Of a stretch of DNA of 64,000 bases, positions 17,934 through 27,581 are shown one piece after another. Origin of the DNA: Halobacillus litoralis (GTDB lineage: Bacteria; Bacillota; Bacilli; Bacillales; Halobacillaceae); NCBI RefSeq assembly GCF_004101865.1, contig NZ_CP026118.1:2621001-2685000 (forward strand), written 5' to 3'. Position numbers and translations under genes: made by a program. The notes beneath the pieces are model-generated. The model saw only the letters and a program-made list of their open reading frames with translations, was not told the DNA's origin and did not search any database. How positions within the stretch are numbered: position 1 is the stretch's first letter; each line of letters begins with the position of its first letter.

Positions 17934-19666
17934 AGGAGTCACCGTACCTTATCTATGATTTTGCGGACGATTCAGGAAAACCGAATACAAAAGTGTTTAA
18001 AGCTCCTGTTCAGATTCTTTCAACAGATAAAGTGAATGAGGTTCAAGGAGTCTTTGAAGAAGTAGAAAAAGCCCTCGATCAAGGGTATTATGTCGCCGGT
18101 TACGTTTCCTATGAAGCAGCACCTGCCTTTGACCGATCATTAGTTGCCCACACTAATTCAAAATGGCCGCTAGTGTGGTTTGGTGTTTTCAATGGTTACG
18201 AATCTGCCCCTGCTGTTTCTGGGAACCATCCCTTTGAAGTGTCCTCCTGGAAAATGAGAGGTGACTTTAATGCTTATAAACACGGGATGAAACGGATTAA
18301 GCGTGGGATTGAGCTTGGCGATACTTATCAGGTGAATTATACCACGAGAATGGAAGCTGACTTTGCCGGTGATGATTACTCATTCTATAGAAAGCTTGTC
18401 AGAAATCAACAATCTTCCTATAGCGCTTATTTGAATATGGGTGAACGGCGAATATTATCGGCTTCTCCTGAATTGTTTTTCCGAATCAATAAAAACAAGA
18501 TTACGACTAAGCCTATGAAAGGGACAGCTGAACGCGGGCGTTTCTTTCAGGAGGATGTAAACCAGAAGAAACACCTTACTTCTTCAAATAAGGAAAAATC
18601 GGAAAATTTAATGATTGTAGATTTATTGCGAAATGATTTGGGTAGAATCGCTGTACCCGGCTCGGTACGTGTTCCGTGCTTGTTTGAAGTGGAGACTTAT
18701 CCTACCGTCCATCAAATGACTTCTACGGTAGAGGCTGTCCTCCCCGAAAGTTTTGTGATGTTTGAATTGTTCGGAGCATTATTTCCTTGTGGTTCTATTA
18801 CTGGAGCGCCTAAGGTAAGGACGATGAAGTATATCACAGATCTTGAAGATTCCCCGCGGGAAGTATACTGTGGAGCGATCGGCTATATGACACCAAATCA
18901 TGAAGCCATCTTTAATGTCCCGATACGCACTGTCATGATAGATGAAACTAAAGGCAAAGCGACTTATGGTACAGGTGGAGGAGTCACATGGGATTCGACA
19001 TCAGAAGGTGAGTTTGAAGAGTTAAAGACAAAGACGAGACTTTTGACGGAAGACAGGCCTCGTTTTGAACTGTTAGAAACAATGAAGGTTCAAAATGGAG
19101 TGATTCCACTTTTGCCCTATCATATAAATCGTTTGATGCAATCTGCTGACTATTTTGAGTTTCCAGTGGAAAGAGACAAGCTTCTGGAAGAGTGTGAAAA
19201 AGTGGTTGAAGAAAATCCGGCAGGGCTCCATAAGGTACGTATGTTAGTGGGGGAATCAGGAGATTGTAAAATCGAAACAAAGCCGATTGAATCGCAATCT
19301 CCCATTGTTAAGTGTTCCCTCGCAACAACACCGGTGGATGAGCGGAACCCCTTTTTATTCCATAAAACGACACACAGACAAGTCTATAATCAACATAAGC
19401 GACGTGGAACAGATGCGACATTGTTGTGGAATTCAAAAGGTCAACTTACTGAATTCACGATAGCCAACCTGGTTGTTAAAGTGAATGATGAGTATTATAC
19501 GCCCCCTGTCGAATGTGGGTTATTGGCAGGAACCTTCAGGGAAAAGCTGTTAGAAGGCGGAGTGATTGAAGAAAAAGTCATCCATAAAGAAGAACTGAGT
19601 CAATGTAAGGAAATTTGGATGATTAATGGAGTCAGGGGTTGGGTGGAAGTCAACTTAACTGAATAA
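17930..19666 (+). CDS. pabB: Bifunctional aminodeoxychorismate synthase / aminodeoxychorismate lyase (PabB-PabC fusion)
   Basis: A 578-residue protein. Residues about 1-370 form the chorismate-binding PabB domain (KPMKGTAERG, PCGSITGAPKVRTM, GYMTPNHEA). From about 380 a class IV aminotransferase-like lyase domain follows, with the PLP-lysine region HKTTHRQVY and a C-terminal NGVRGW. It should convert chorismate to aminodeoxychorismate and then to p-aminobenzoate plus pyruvate. In B. subtilis these are two proteins; here they are joined. The linker region is intact and in frame. The next gene, of the DCC family, is 25 bp downstream. Confidence 0.92.
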   Translation: MKESPYLIYDFADDSGKPNTKVFKAPVQILSTDKVNEVQGVFEEVEKALDQGYYVAGYVSYEAAPAFDRSLVAHTNSKWPLVWFGVFNGYESAPAVSGNHPFEVSSWKMRGDFNAYKHGMKRIKRGIELGDTYQVNYTTRMEADFAGDDYSFYRKLVRNQQSSYSAYLNMGERRILSASPELFFRINKNKITTKPMKGTAERGRFFQEDVNQKKHLTSSNKEKSENLMIVDLLRNDLGRIAVPGSVRVPCLFEVETYPTVHQMTSTVEAVLPESFVMFELFGALFPCGSITGAPKVRTMKYITDLEDSPREVYCGAIGYMTPNHEAIFNVPIRTVMIDETKGKATYGTGGGVTWDSTSEGEFEELKTKTRLLTEDRPRFELLETMKVQNGVIPLLPYHINRLMQSADYFEFPVERDKLLEECEKVVEENPAGLHKVRMLVGESGDCKIETKPIESQSPIVKCSLATTPVDERNPFLFHKTTHRQVYNQHKRRGTDATLLWNSKGQLTEFTIANLVVKVNDEYYTPPVECGLLAGTFREKLLEGGVIEEKVIHKEELSQCKEIWMINGVRGWVEVNLTE

Positions 19667-19691
19667 TAAAGTTTGAAGAAGGAGTGCTATT

Positions 19692-20060
19692 ATGAAACAT
19701 ATTGTTTTTTACGATGCTCAGTGCCCATTTTGCTTTTATGTGAAAAAAACATTTCGTCAATTTGATTGGTTGAATCAAATAAAATGGGTTTCTGTCCAGG
19801 AAGTAGAGAAAAGCGGAAAGTACCCCTATTTAGAAGGTCGAAATACATTGGATGAGATTCATATGCTTACAAAAGAAGGAGAAATCAAGCAAGGATTCCG
19901 TACGATTCAAAAGCTGTTGCTCGTCTTGCCTCTTTTTTCTATGTTCGGGGTATTGCTATCGTTACCGGGATTTCATTTAATCGGTTCGCCGCTTTACAGG
20001 TGGTTCTCTGACCATCGTCACCAATGGTTCGGTCGTTACGATCTGCCTAGATACGCCTGA
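19692..20060 (+). CDS. DCC-family (DUF393) thiol-disulfide oxidoreductase-like protein
   Basis: A 122-residue protein of the DCC family, named for the DxxCxxC motif, here DAQCPFC at residues 9-15. A thioredoxin-like CxxC is predicted. Residues about 75-95 are hydrophobic and may touch the membrane. B. subtilis YuxK is of this type; its function is unknown. AAGGAG precedes the ATG and the gene probably ends the pab transcript. Confidence 0.82.
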   Translation: MKHIVFYDAQCPFCFYVKKTFRQFDWLNQIKWVSVQEVEKSGKYPYLEGRNTLDEIHMLTKEGEIKQGFRTIQKLLLVLPLFSMFGVLLSLPGFHLIGSPLYRWFSDHRHQWFGRYDLPRYA

Positions 20061-20092
20061 TAAAGGTCTCCTCGATGAGAAGACTTTATTTT
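20061..20092 (+). terminator. Likely terminator after the DCC gene
   Basis: An imperfect stem (TAAAG-GTCT with AGAC-TTTA plus an inner CTC/GAG), followed by TTTTC. Confidence 0.55.
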
Positions 20093-20141
20093 CACTATAC
20101 TTTAAACGGGGGATGAAGTGGTAAACTATCTTCGTGATTAT

Positions 20142-20312
20142 CTAAAGGTTATTCAGATCTCTCTCACGGATATGCTGATCACTTTTGATGATTTCCAAAT
20201 CAATCTTCCGCTGCTCTAACTCGATCTCTTTTTCTCTTAATTCAAAGTTCTTTTTCTTTTCGTAACCGTAGTAGATAAGGGAAAAAACGACGATCAAAGT
20301 AACATAAAACAT
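20142..20312 (-). CDS. Small single-span membrane protein with charged coiled coil
   Basis: A 56-residue protein: a hydrophobic helix at residues 2-17, then a strongly charged helical tail rich in Glu, Lys and Arg with heptad-like spacing (ELREKEIELEQRKIDLE). The ATG at 20312 has GGAGG seven bases upstream; an in-frame upstream ATG overlaps that site and is less likely. The composition and ribosome-binding site support a real gene. I do not recognise a family. It is transcribed alone. Confidence 0.6.
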   Translation of the reverse strand: MFYVTLIVVFSLIYYGYEKKKNFELREKEIELEQRKIDLEIIKSDQHIRERDLNNL

Positions 20313-20378
20313 AGGTAAACCCTCCATACTGTTGCCGTGATTTACTAGAATTATATCATTAATTACTGGGTTTAGTTA

Positions 20379-20419
20379 CAAAAATTGGCTGTAGAATGAA
20401 TTTCATTCTACAGCCAATT
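20379..20419 (-). terminator. Terminator of the yfmJ-like gene
   Basis: An 18-bp near-perfect stem centred at 20400, with a run of Ts in the minus-strand direction. Confidence 0.85.
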
Positions 20420-20421
20420 AC

Positions 20422-21429
20422 TCAGTTGGAGGACGGTTCAGAAACTTTGACTAATTGTTTTCCGATGTTCTTACCTTCAAATAATCCAAAGAATGCATCA
20501 GGAATGGTTTCGAATCCTTCCTGAACGGTCTCCTCGTAGGTGAGTTTTCCTTCTTTCAGCCATTTTGATAAGTAGTTAAATCCTTCGTTGAAACGAGTTT
20601 GGTAATCTCCGACAGTGAATCCTTTAATAAGAGCACTAGATTTAATCAAGTGCATCTGCATGCGTGGGCCCTGGTCGTTCGGAACGTTGTAAGAAGCAAT
20701 GGCGCCGCATTGGGCAATTCTCGCGTATTTATTCAATAAAGGGTATACACGGTCTGAAATGTCTCCGCCCACATTATCAAAGTATACATCGACTCCATCA
20801 GGGCAGGCATTTGCTAAGGCATCAGCCATGTTTTCTTTCTTGTAATTGATTACTTCATCTACACCGAGCTCATTCATCAAATAAGATGTTTTTTCATCGG
20901 ATCCAGCAATTCCGACTACGTGACATCCAACAATTTTTCCGATTTGGACGACGGTGGAACCGACTGCTCCTGCTGCACCAGAAACGACTAGTGTTTCGCC
21001 TTTTTGAGGCTGACCGATGTCCATCAATCCAAAGTAGGCAGTCAATCCAGGCATACCGAGGATTCCTAAAGAAGTTGTAACAGGGCCGAGGCTTGGGTCA
21101 ACTTTTCTGACACTGTCTGCCTTTACGAGTGCATATTCTCTCCATGGTAGCATAGCTGTGACAATATCGCCTTGATTGAGTGAATCATCCTTTGATTGGA
21201 CAACTTCAGCGACGACGCCACCTTCCATCGGTTCATTCAATTGGAAAGGAGCGATATATGATTCAGCATCGCTCATCCGTCCTCGCATATAAGGGTCCAC
21301 AGAAACATAAAGCAGCTTCACGAGTGCTTCTCCCTGTCGAGGTTCGGGTTGTTCTGTTTCTACAACCTTTAAATGTTCATGAGATGGAGCAGCTTCTGGT
21401 CTTTTGATCAATTGTATTTCACGGTTCAT
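20422..21429 (-). CDS. yfmJ: Zinc-independent MDR-family NADP-dependent oxidoreductase (YfmJ-like)
   Basis: A 335-residue medium-chain reductase of the leukotriene-B4/prostaglandin/curcumin reductase type. A GroES-like N-terminal half is followed by a Rossmann domain with VSGAAGAVGSTVVQIGK (about 148-164). No zinc-binding cysteine cluster is present. Family members reduce the double bond of alpha,beta-unsaturated aldehydes and ketones with NADPH. YPLLNKYARIAQCGAIASYN fits this family. It is monocistronic. The physiological substrate is unknown; protection from reactive carbonyls is a reasonable guess. Confidence 0.9.
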   Translation of the reverse strand: MNREIQLIKRPEAAPSHEHLKVVETEQPEPRQGEALVKLLYVSVDPYMRGRMSDAESYIAPFQLNEPMEGGVVAEVVQSKDDSLNQGDIVTAMLPWREYALVKADSVRKVDPSLGPVTTSLGILGMPGLTAYFGLMDIGQPQKGETLVVSGAAGAVGSTVVQIGKIVGCHVVGIAGSDEKTSYLMNELGVDEVINYKKENMADALANACPDGVDVYFDNVGGDISDRVYPLLNKYARIAQCGAIASYNVPNDQGPRMQMHLIKSSALIKGFTVGDYQTRFNEGFNYLSKWLKEGKLTYEETVQEGFETIPDAFFGLFEGKNIGKQLVKVSEPSSN

Positions 21430-21581
21430 ACTTTCAACACTCCCTTTCTCTTAATATCGTAACTCGAGAAATGCTCGGATGGAAACTAAAAGAGTCTGCG
21501 TTTCCATATTTCGTAAAATGAGATACTATGGAATGAGTAGCTTTATTGCGTGAGAAAAATGAAAAGGTAGGAGGGAAGGTA

Positions 21582-22328
21582 GTGAAATCGAAAGAAGAAT
21601 TATTTGAGGCTGTGAAATTCGTGGAAGGTGAGAACTCTGTCACAATCGAGGAAACTCATAATTTAGCTTCAACAGAGTTGGTAAAATTAACAGATAGTGT
21701 TATTGAGCATCCCAACTATAAAAATTTGAAGTCCTTGACGATTTTACTGAGTGACTCTTTCCCTGACGAAGTAGAAAGGCATTTATATAACCGTAACTTC
21801 AAGTGCCATGATGATCTGCTTTTCGTGAAGAATGACTTTAAAAATCTTGAACAAACATCTCCAGTGTTTACCCTTAAATCGTTAAGGGAGGTTACGTTTG
21901 ATCATTTCAAGTCAATTTGGGAACGTGCAATGAAAGGATCAATGAATGCACCCTCTTTATTAGATATGGGCGAGCAGATGAGGGGAGTAGAGAAAGAACT
22001 TGGGCCAGGTTACATCGATACATGTAACCTGGCATTTGAAGGGGAGCGGGCGATTGGAGTTATTATGCCTCATATAGAACCTGGCACTGAGGCAGAAGGA
22101 AGGATTTTTTACTTTGGCCTTGTGCCTGAAGCCCGTGGTAAAAGAAAGGCTGTCCAGTTATATAAACAGGGATTGGACTTATTGAATAAACAGTTTGGGG
22201 CTACATATAGTATCGGTGCCACCAGTAAGAATAACAAGCCGATGTTAAGAGTGTTTGAGGAGACAGGATTTGAGATTACTGAAAGGGTGAAAGTGTATAA
22301 ACGATCCCATAGGAGTTTGAAATCATAA
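21582..22328 (+). CDS. GNAT-family N-acetyltransferase
   Basis: About 248 residues from a GTG start with AGGAGGG seven bases upstream; the earlier in-frame codons lack one. The C-terminal half has the acetyl-CoA fold, with YFGLVPEARGKRKAVQLYK matching motif A (V-x-x-x-x-R-G-K) and a final strand GFEITERVKVYKR. The N-terminal half is a degenerate GNAT-like region. The acceptor is unknown. It is divergent from yfmJ. Confidence 0.8.
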   Translation: MKSKEELFEAVKFVEGENSVTIEETHNLASTELVKLTDSVIEHPNYKNLKSLTILLSDSFPDEVERHLYNRNFKCHDDLLFVKNDFKNLEQTSPVFTLKSLREVTFDHFKSIWERAMKGSMNAPSLLDMGEQMRGVEKELGPGYIDTCNLAFEGERAIGVIMPHIEPGTEAEGRIFYFGLVPEARGKRKAVQLYKQGLDLLNKQFGATYSIGATSKNNKPMLRVFEETGFEITERVKVYKRSHRSLKS

Positions 22329-22456
22329 AATTGAATACGGTCGTAAAGGGACGCCAGTTGTGTGGTGTTTCGGCCTTCTTGGAATAGAAAAAGTAAGTGA
22401 AGAATGAGACATAACTCTCCATTAATCATTTTAAATCATAAAATTATTTGATAACG

Positions 22457-22487
22457 AAAAAAAGGACCCTCACAGGTCCTTTTTTTA
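22457..22487. terminator. Bidirectional terminator
   Basis: AGGACC/GGTCCT stem extended by A and T runs on both sides, between convergent genes. Confidence 0.85.
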
Positions 22488-22488
22488 T

Positions 22489-22857
22489 CTAGATCTTTTC
22501 TGATGCTTTAAGTTCCTGATACTCTTCATCTGAAAACGCACGCGATCGAGTCAGGAACCTTTTTCCTTCAACGCCTTCTAGAGAAAACATTCCTCCACGG
22601 CCGTCCACCACGTCAATAATCAGTTGAGTATGCTTCCAGTAGTCATACTGTCTTTTGTTGATATAAAAAGGGGTGTCCCCGATTTCACCAAGTAAAACGT
22701 CCTGACTACCTATCATGAGGTCGCCCTCTTCGTAACACATCGGTGAACTTCCGTCACAACATCCCCCCGATTGGTGAAACATAAGTGAACCATGTTTTTC
22801 TTTTAATTTTTCGATCAAAGCTATCGCGTCCTCTGTCGCTCTTACACGTTCAACCAT
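22489..22857 (-). CDS. DUF779 family protein linked to aldehyde dehydrogenase
   Basis: A 122-residue protein of the DUF779 family, with the conserved cysteine-rich segment QSGGCCDGSSPMC and a hydrophilic C-terminus. Such genes are usually next to acetaldehyde dehydrogenase genes, as here; a role in maturation or activity of that enzyme is suspected but unproven. The ATG at 22857 with AAGGAG nine bases upstream was chosen over a TTG ten codons earlier. It lies 56 bp after the dehydrogenase and is probably cotranscribed. Confidence 0.85.
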   Translation of the reverse strand: MVERVRATEDAIALIEKLKEKHGSLMFHQSGGCCDGSSPMCYEEGDLMIGSQDVLLGEIGDTPFYINKRQYDYWKHTQLIIDVVDGRGGMFSLEGVEGKRFLTRSRAFSDEEYQELKASEKI

Positions 22858-22913
22858 TTCTTTCAGCTCCTTTCTTGAAACTGACAAGTGAAAGAGGCTG
22901 GCAGCAGCGTCAA

Positions 22914-24434
22914 TTAAAAGAATCCTAGTTTCTGAGGGCTATAGCTGACTAACATGTTTTTGGTTTGCTGATAATGACTAAGCATCATCTTGTGGTTCTC
23001 TCGACCGACACCGGACATTTTGTATCCTCCAAAGGCAGCATGAGCCGGGTAGGCATGGTAACAGTTTGTCCATACACGACCAGCCTCGATGCCTCTTCCA
23101 AAGCGATAGGCTGTGTTCATATCACGTGTCCATACGCCAGCGCCTAAGCCATATAACGTGTCATTAGCAATTTTCATAGCTTCTTCAGAGTCTTTGAATG
23201 TTGTAACAGAAAGAACAGGTCCGAAGATTTCTTCCTGGAAGATTCTCATGTCATTGTTCCCTTTGAAAACAGTGGGTTGTACATAATAACCATCTTTGAG
23301 GTCGCCATCCATTTGATTGCGCTCTCCTCCGACCAGGCACTCAGCTCCTTCATCTTTTCCAATTTCTAAATAGGATAAGATTTTTTCCAATTGCTCTGAG
23401 GAAGCTTGGGCTCCCATCATTACTTCAGGGTCTAGTGGGTTGCCTGTTTTAATTTCCTTGATACGCTTAATAGCACGGTCCATAAATTCATCGCATATGG
23501 ATTCATGGATAAGCGCACGGGAAGGACAAGTACAAACTTCCCCTTGGTTTAATGCGAACATGACCATGCCTTCTATTGTTTTATCAAGGAAATCATCATC
23601 TTCACTCATGACATCTTCAAAGAAAATATTTGGTGATTTACCACCAAGCTCTAATGTCACAGGAATGATGTTTTGAGAGGCATATTGCATGATCATACGC
23701 CCAGTCGTGGTTTCACCTGTGAAAGCGACTTTATTGATTCTAGGACTTTGAGCTAGAGGTTTTCCTGCTTCCAAACCAAATCCATTAACGATATTCAATA
23801 CACCTGGTGGTAACAGATCTTCAATCATTTCAATCAGATATAGGATGGATGCAGGAGTTTGTTCTGCAGGTTTCAAAACGATAGCATTTCCCGCAGCTAG
23901 GGCAGGCGCCATTTTCCAAGTCGCCATCAATATCGGGAAATTCCAAGGAATGATTTGTCCAACGACACCTAATGGTTCATGGAAATGGTAGGCGACGGTA
24001 TCATTATCAATCTCACCGATGCTGCCTTCCTGAGAACGAATGACAGAAGCGAAATAGCGGAAATGATCGATAGCTAATGGGATGTCTGCGTTCAACGTTT
24101 CCCTTACAGCTTTGCCATTTTCCCATGTTTCGGCTATTGCTAGTTTTTCCAAGTTTTCTTCCATTCGATCGGCGATGCGGTTCAGGATCAGGGAGCGTTC
24201 AGTTACTGATGTTTCCCCCCATGCATCTTTTGCCTGGTGGGCAGCGTCAAGAGCAAGTTCTACATCCTCTTCAGTTGAACGTGCCACCTTGCAAAAATTT
24301 TGTCCAGTGACAGGTGTCACATTGTCAAAGTATTGGCCTTTGACAGGTGCTGTCCATTCTCCGCCTATAAAGTTGTCGTATCGTTCCTTGAAATTCACTT
24401 CAGAACCTGCTGTGTTCGGGTTAGCATATACCAT
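22914..24434 (-). CDS. NAD-dependent aldehyde dehydrogenase (acetaldehyde type)
   Basis: A 506-residue enzyme of the AldB/ExaC-like class that oxidises acetaldehyde and similar aldehydes to acids. Motifs: [19 protein letters not shown], cofactor site FTGETTTGR, catalytic Glu in LELGGKSPN and catalytic Cys in [17 protein letters not shown] lies at the start. A cre-like site lies 35 bp upstream, so it is probably repressed by CcpA when sugar is plentiful. It forms an operon with the DUF779 gene. Exact substrate not shown. Confidence 0.92.
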   Translation of the reverse strand: MVYANPNTAGSEVNFKERYDNFIGGEWTAPVKGQYFDNVTPVTGQNFCKVARSTEEDVELALDAAHQAKDAWGETSVTERSLILNRIADRMEENLEKLAIAETWENGKAVRETLNADIPLAIDHFRYFASVIRSQEGSIGEIDNDTVAYHFHEPLGVVGQIIPWNFPILMATWKMAPALAAGNAIVLKPAEQTPASILYLIEMIEDLLPPGVLNIVNGFGLEAGKPLAQSPRINKVAFTGETTTGRMIMQYASQNIIPVTLELGGKSPNIFFEDVMSEDDDFLDKTIEGMVMFALNQGEVCTCPSRALIHESICDEFMDRAIKRIKEIKTGNPLDPEVMMGAQASSEQLEKILSYLEIGKDEGAECLVGGERNQMDGDLKDGYYVQPTVFKGNNDMRIFQEEIFGPVLSVTTFKDSEEAMKIANDTLYGLGAGVWTRDMNTAYRFGRGIEAGRVWTNCYHAYPAHAAFGGYKMSGVGRENHKMMLSHYQQTKNMLVSYSPQKLGFF

Positions 24435-24468
24435 TAATTCATCCTCCTAATTAATGTTCATTTAAATG

Positions 24469-24482
24469 CGTAAACGCTTACA
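24469..24482 (-). promoter_or_regulatory. Catabolite-responsive element (cre)
   Basis: On the minus strand it reads TGTAAGCGTTTACG, 13 of 14 matches to TGWNANCGNTNWCA. It lies upstream of the aldehyde dehydrogenase start, where CcpA could repress it. Confidence 0.75.
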
Positions 24483-24593
24483 AAAACACCTATGTAAGTT
24501 CATACGCTTTATTTGAAGTTACCATTTTAACAGAAAATTGTCAATTTACAGAAAAGTGTGGCGGGATTTTTGGTACGATCAATCACCGATCAT

Positions 24594-24602
24594 TGTTATA
24601 AT
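24594..24602 (+). promoter_or_regulatory. Extended -10 promoter of the exonuclease gene
   Basis: TGT followed by TATAAT, 31 bp before the start codon. The -35 is weak. Confidence 0.55.
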
Positions 24603-24633
24603 AGAGGTATTCATAAGTAAAGGAGCATGAAAA

Positions 24634-25506
24634 ATGACAACAAACAGAGTACTGCTTGTAGATGGCATGGCGCTTTTATTTCGCGCATTCTATGCTACAG
24701 CAATGAGCAATTATTATATGATTAATAGTAAAGGGATACCGACAAATGCAGTATATGGGATGGTGAAGCATTTGTTCACAGCCATTGAAACTTATCAGCC
24801 AACCCACGTGATTTGCTGCTGGGATATGGGAAGCAAAACATTCCGTAATGATTTGTTTCCTGACTATAAGGCCAATCGAGGCGGTCCGCCGGAAGAATTG
24901 ATTCCACAATTCGACTTAGCAAAGGAAGTTATTGAATCTTTAGACATACCGAATGTGGGTCAAGTAGGGTATGAAGCTGATGATTGTATGGGGACCTTAA
25001 GTCGTATTTATAGTGAACATTCACAGGTCTATCTTTTGACTGGAGATCAGGATCTACTGCAACTCCTTCAACCAAACGTAAATGTCGTATTATTGAAAAA
25101 AGGGTATGGGAATTATTCAGAATATCATGAAGGTTCATTTCTGGAAGAGAAAGGGATTACACCTAAACAGATGGTTGATTTAAAGGCATTGATGGGCGAT
25201 TCCAGTGATAATTACCCTGGAGTCAAGGGAATCGGAGAAAAGACCGCATTGAAACTGTTGATGAAATACGAAACGATTGAAGGGATTCTGGAAAACCTTG
25301 AAGAACTGACAAAAGGACAGCGTACGAAAATCGAACAAGATTTAGATATGCTGCATATGTCCCGAAAACTTGCAGCGATTCATTGTGAAGCAGGTGTGGA
25401 TTGCTCATTAGAAGAAGCACTGTTTTATATCAATGATGAAAAAATGGGAGCTAAGTTTGATGAACTGGAGTTCAAAAACTGGGAAAAGAATATCGTAAGG
25501 ATGTAA
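24634..25506 (+). CDS. ypcP: 5'-3' exonuclease (PolI-like flap nuclease, YpcP type)
   Basis: A 290-residue stand-alone 5' nuclease domain without a polymerase, the size of B. subtilis YpcP. It has the metal-binding acidic residues of the PIN-like N-domain (LLVDGMALLFRAF, CWDMGS, YEADDCMG, LTGDQDLLQLL) and an H3TH motif (SDNYPGVKGIGEKTALKLL). It should trim flaps or RNA primers and acts redundantly with PolI. AAGGAG precedes the ATG. It is monocistronic, ending at a strong terminator. Confidence 0.92.
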   Translation: MTTNRVLLVDGMALLFRAFYATAMSNYYMINSKGIPTNAVYGMVKHLFTAIETYQPTHVICCWDMGSKTFRNDLFPDYKANRGGPPEELIPQFDLAKEVIESLDIPNVGQVGYEADDCMGTLSRIYSEHSQVYLLTGDQDLLQLLQPNVNVVLLKKGYGNYSEYHEGSFLEEKGITPKQMVDLKALMGDSSDNYPGVKGIGEKTALKLLMKYETIEGILENLEELTKGQRTKIEQDLDMLHMSRKLAAIHCEAGVDCSLEEALFYINDEKMGAKFDELEFKNWEKNIVRM

Positions 25507-25539
25507 AAAGTCGGAAGCACACGTGCTTCCGACTTTTTT
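25505..25539. terminator. Bidirectional terminator
   Basis: A 16-bp-plus perfect stem centred on CACGTG, flanked by A and T runs, between convergent ypcP and capA-like genes. Confidence 0.9.
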
Positions 25540-25546
25540 CCAAAAC

Positions 25547-26707
25547 CTATTTGAATTCCAGCTCTGGCAGCCATTTTGCCATATGCTGTTTGATTTCTTT
25601 ATGGAGGGTCTCTAACTCCGGTATGACATCATTCTCCGCCTTGCTCATCGGTATGACCTTGAAATTCGTCCCCGCTTCATTATTATCCAAAGGATCATAA
25701 TCTACGACAGTAGGAATGAACACGGGTTTTTCTATATTTACTTCGTCTTTATCATCTTCGAGCACTACTTCAAACTGAAAAATCCCCCCGATTCTCCGGT
25801 AGGTATCTTCCTGGGCGGAAATAAAATTACCTAATGAATAGATGACAAGCCCTTCATGACCGTTCTCTCCCTTCAGTTTCTCGATTGGCTGCAGTACGTG
25901 AGGATGGTGACCAAGAATAACGTCTGCCCCAACATTGACCATCATTTGGGCCAGCATTTTTTGAGATTGGTTCGGCATTCTTTCATACTCTTTTCCAAAG
26001 TGTATGCTTACGACAACAGCATCTGCTTTCCCCTTAGCTTTCTTAATATTTTTCCGAATCATATCAAGGTCGATTATATTCACCAGATAATCTTTCCCCT
26101 CGGGTACAGGAATACCATTGGTCCCATATGTATAGCTTAAGAAGGCTACACTGATTCCTGCTTCTGTTTCAATAACCCTGATCGTCTCTTGGTCCTTCTT
26201 ATTTTCGTATGCACCCATATAGATCATAGAAATTTCTTTCCAGTAGGAGATGGCATTGCGGATTGCTGTTTCCCCACGGTCAAGAGTGTGGTTGTTCGCC
26301 AGTGACACGATATCGATACCTATATCTTTTAAAGCATCCCCCATTTCATATGGACTATTGAAAAATGGATAACCGGATAACTTGATTTCTTCCCCGCCGA
26401 TCATTGTTTCCTGATTGGCGACAGCAATGGTGGTTTCTTCGGTATATTCCTTCACATTCTCAAACATTGAAGTGAAGGAATAGCCCGATTCTGTTTTGGC
26501 CTCCTCATAGACAGGCTTGTGAATCAATAAGTCACCGATTGCGGAAATTGTGATGCTTTTTTTGTAAGACGGCTCCGCTTTTTTAATTGTATGCCGTTCA
26601 GAATTCCCATGAGTGCGGCCAGTCCGGTCGGTTTCCTGCTGTGAGGTACAACCAGTAATAACTAACAAAGCAACAGTGAGCAATAGGGCTATTTTGATGT
26701 TTGGCAT
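25547..26707 (-). CDS. CapA-family lipoprotein
   Basis: A 386-residue lipoprotein: type II signal peptide ending VITGC, then the CapA (poly-gamma-glutamate capsule protein) metallophosphoesterase-like fold with SAIGDLLIH, SLANNHTLD and ILGHHPHVLQP. Related proteins act in poly-gamma-glutamate export or envelope homeostasis, but capB and capC are not adjacent, so a capsule role is unproven. It is transcribed alone. Its substrate is unknown. Confidence 0.87.
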   Translation of the reverse strand: MPNIKIALLLTVALLVITGCTSQQETDRTGRTHGNSERHTIKKAEPSYKKSITISAIGDLLIHKPVYEEAKTESGYSFTSMFENVKEYTEETTIAVANQETMIGGEEIKLSGYPFFNSPYEMGDALKDIGIDIVSLANNHTLDRGETAIRNAISYWKEISMIYMGAYENKKDQETIRVIETEAGISVAFLSYTYGTNGIPVPEGKDYLVNIIDLDMIRKNIKKAKGKADAVVVSIHFGKEYERMPNQSQKMLAQMMVNVGADVILGHHPHVLQPIEKLKGENGHEGLVIYSLGNFISAQEDTYRRIGGIFQFEVVLEDDKDEVNIEKPVFIPTVVDYDPLDNNEAGTNFKVIPMSKAENDVIPELETLHKEIKQHMAKWLPELEFK

Positions 26708-27483
26708 AAACCAACTCTATCCCTTCCTATAAAAACTTTGTTGGTAATGATTTTTTTGTAAGCACCCTTTTCTTGAAACCTCAGTACCTAACAAGTGTTT
26801 TTTATTGCCATCATCCCCAAAAATGAAAGATTCTACTATAAGTAACGCATTACCTCAATAATACAAAGTTATATATCTTTTTGTTTATTTTGCAGCAAAT
26901 CATCTTTTTTAATCAGAACCTAGTTAGATTGATCCATTACGATAAAGTAGCGCAAGAAAGTTTTTGTAAGATCGTTGAGACAAAAAAGGAAGGTTATCTT
27001 GGTAATTAACGACAATATCAACTCGTACGGGGATACTTCCTATGTCTGCCGACGCAGTTCAAATAATCCAGGAAAACCATTGGATCATATAGTATATGAA
27101 TTCGTAAAAGAGAAACTGGAAACGATTGAAAGAGGAACGAGAAAGCTTATTTTAGAATGAAAATCCAGAGCTGAAAAATCATTTGCTTTTTTTAACGCAT
27201 CCAGGGCCATTCGTATCACGCATCTGCTATCATTAATATCACAATGGTTGTTATGGGGAGGTAGAAGTCTGGCAGTGTGGTCCTTTCCAAAAAAGAGTTA
27301 TTCCATTTCGTTATCTTGATGGAACGTGTCTGCAACTTTGTTGTTATGATGTCAAGAATAAAGCAGTGTATCTTGTTATAGGTATAGTGGAAAATGGCAG
27401 CGGTGAAATCCTACAGAAAATCACAATCATTTCTGCAAAAATCTATTCCTTGTAATATTGAACCATTTTGATTAATGACTCGT
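26708..27483. other. Gene-poor stretch with two small coding-like remnants
   Basis: Nothing with a convincing start is present. A 61-codon frame at 26975-27160 (+) begins with TTG and has no good ribosome-binding site. A 72-codon frame at 27237-27455 (+) has protein-like composition, including WQCGPFQKRVIPFRYLDG and four Cys residues, but no ATG, GTG or TTG near its beginning. Both may be decayed small genes. The region is AT-rich otherwise. Confidence 0.4.
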
Positions 27484-27541
27484 AAAAAGATTCTAAACAC
27501 GGCCCAAGGCTTAAGCCTTGGGCCGTGTTTAGAATCTTTTT
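27484..27541. terminator. 58-bp perfect palindrome, bidirectional terminator
   Basis: Arms 27484-27512 and 27513-27541 are perfect complements with no spacer, centred on GGCTTAAGCC. The outer five bases are A and T runs. It sits 40 bp after the stop of the minus-strand regulator gene, so it is a terminator for that gene, though unusually long and perfect. Confidence 0.85.
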
Positions 27542-27581
27542 TGGTTGCTAACTGTATTTATCCATGTTTTTTACGACTTTT

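Noticed and set aside
24077..24450. Two plus-strand frames of 77 and 122 codons
   Set aside because: Both lie inside the aldehyde dehydrogenase gene on the other strand and resemble nothing.
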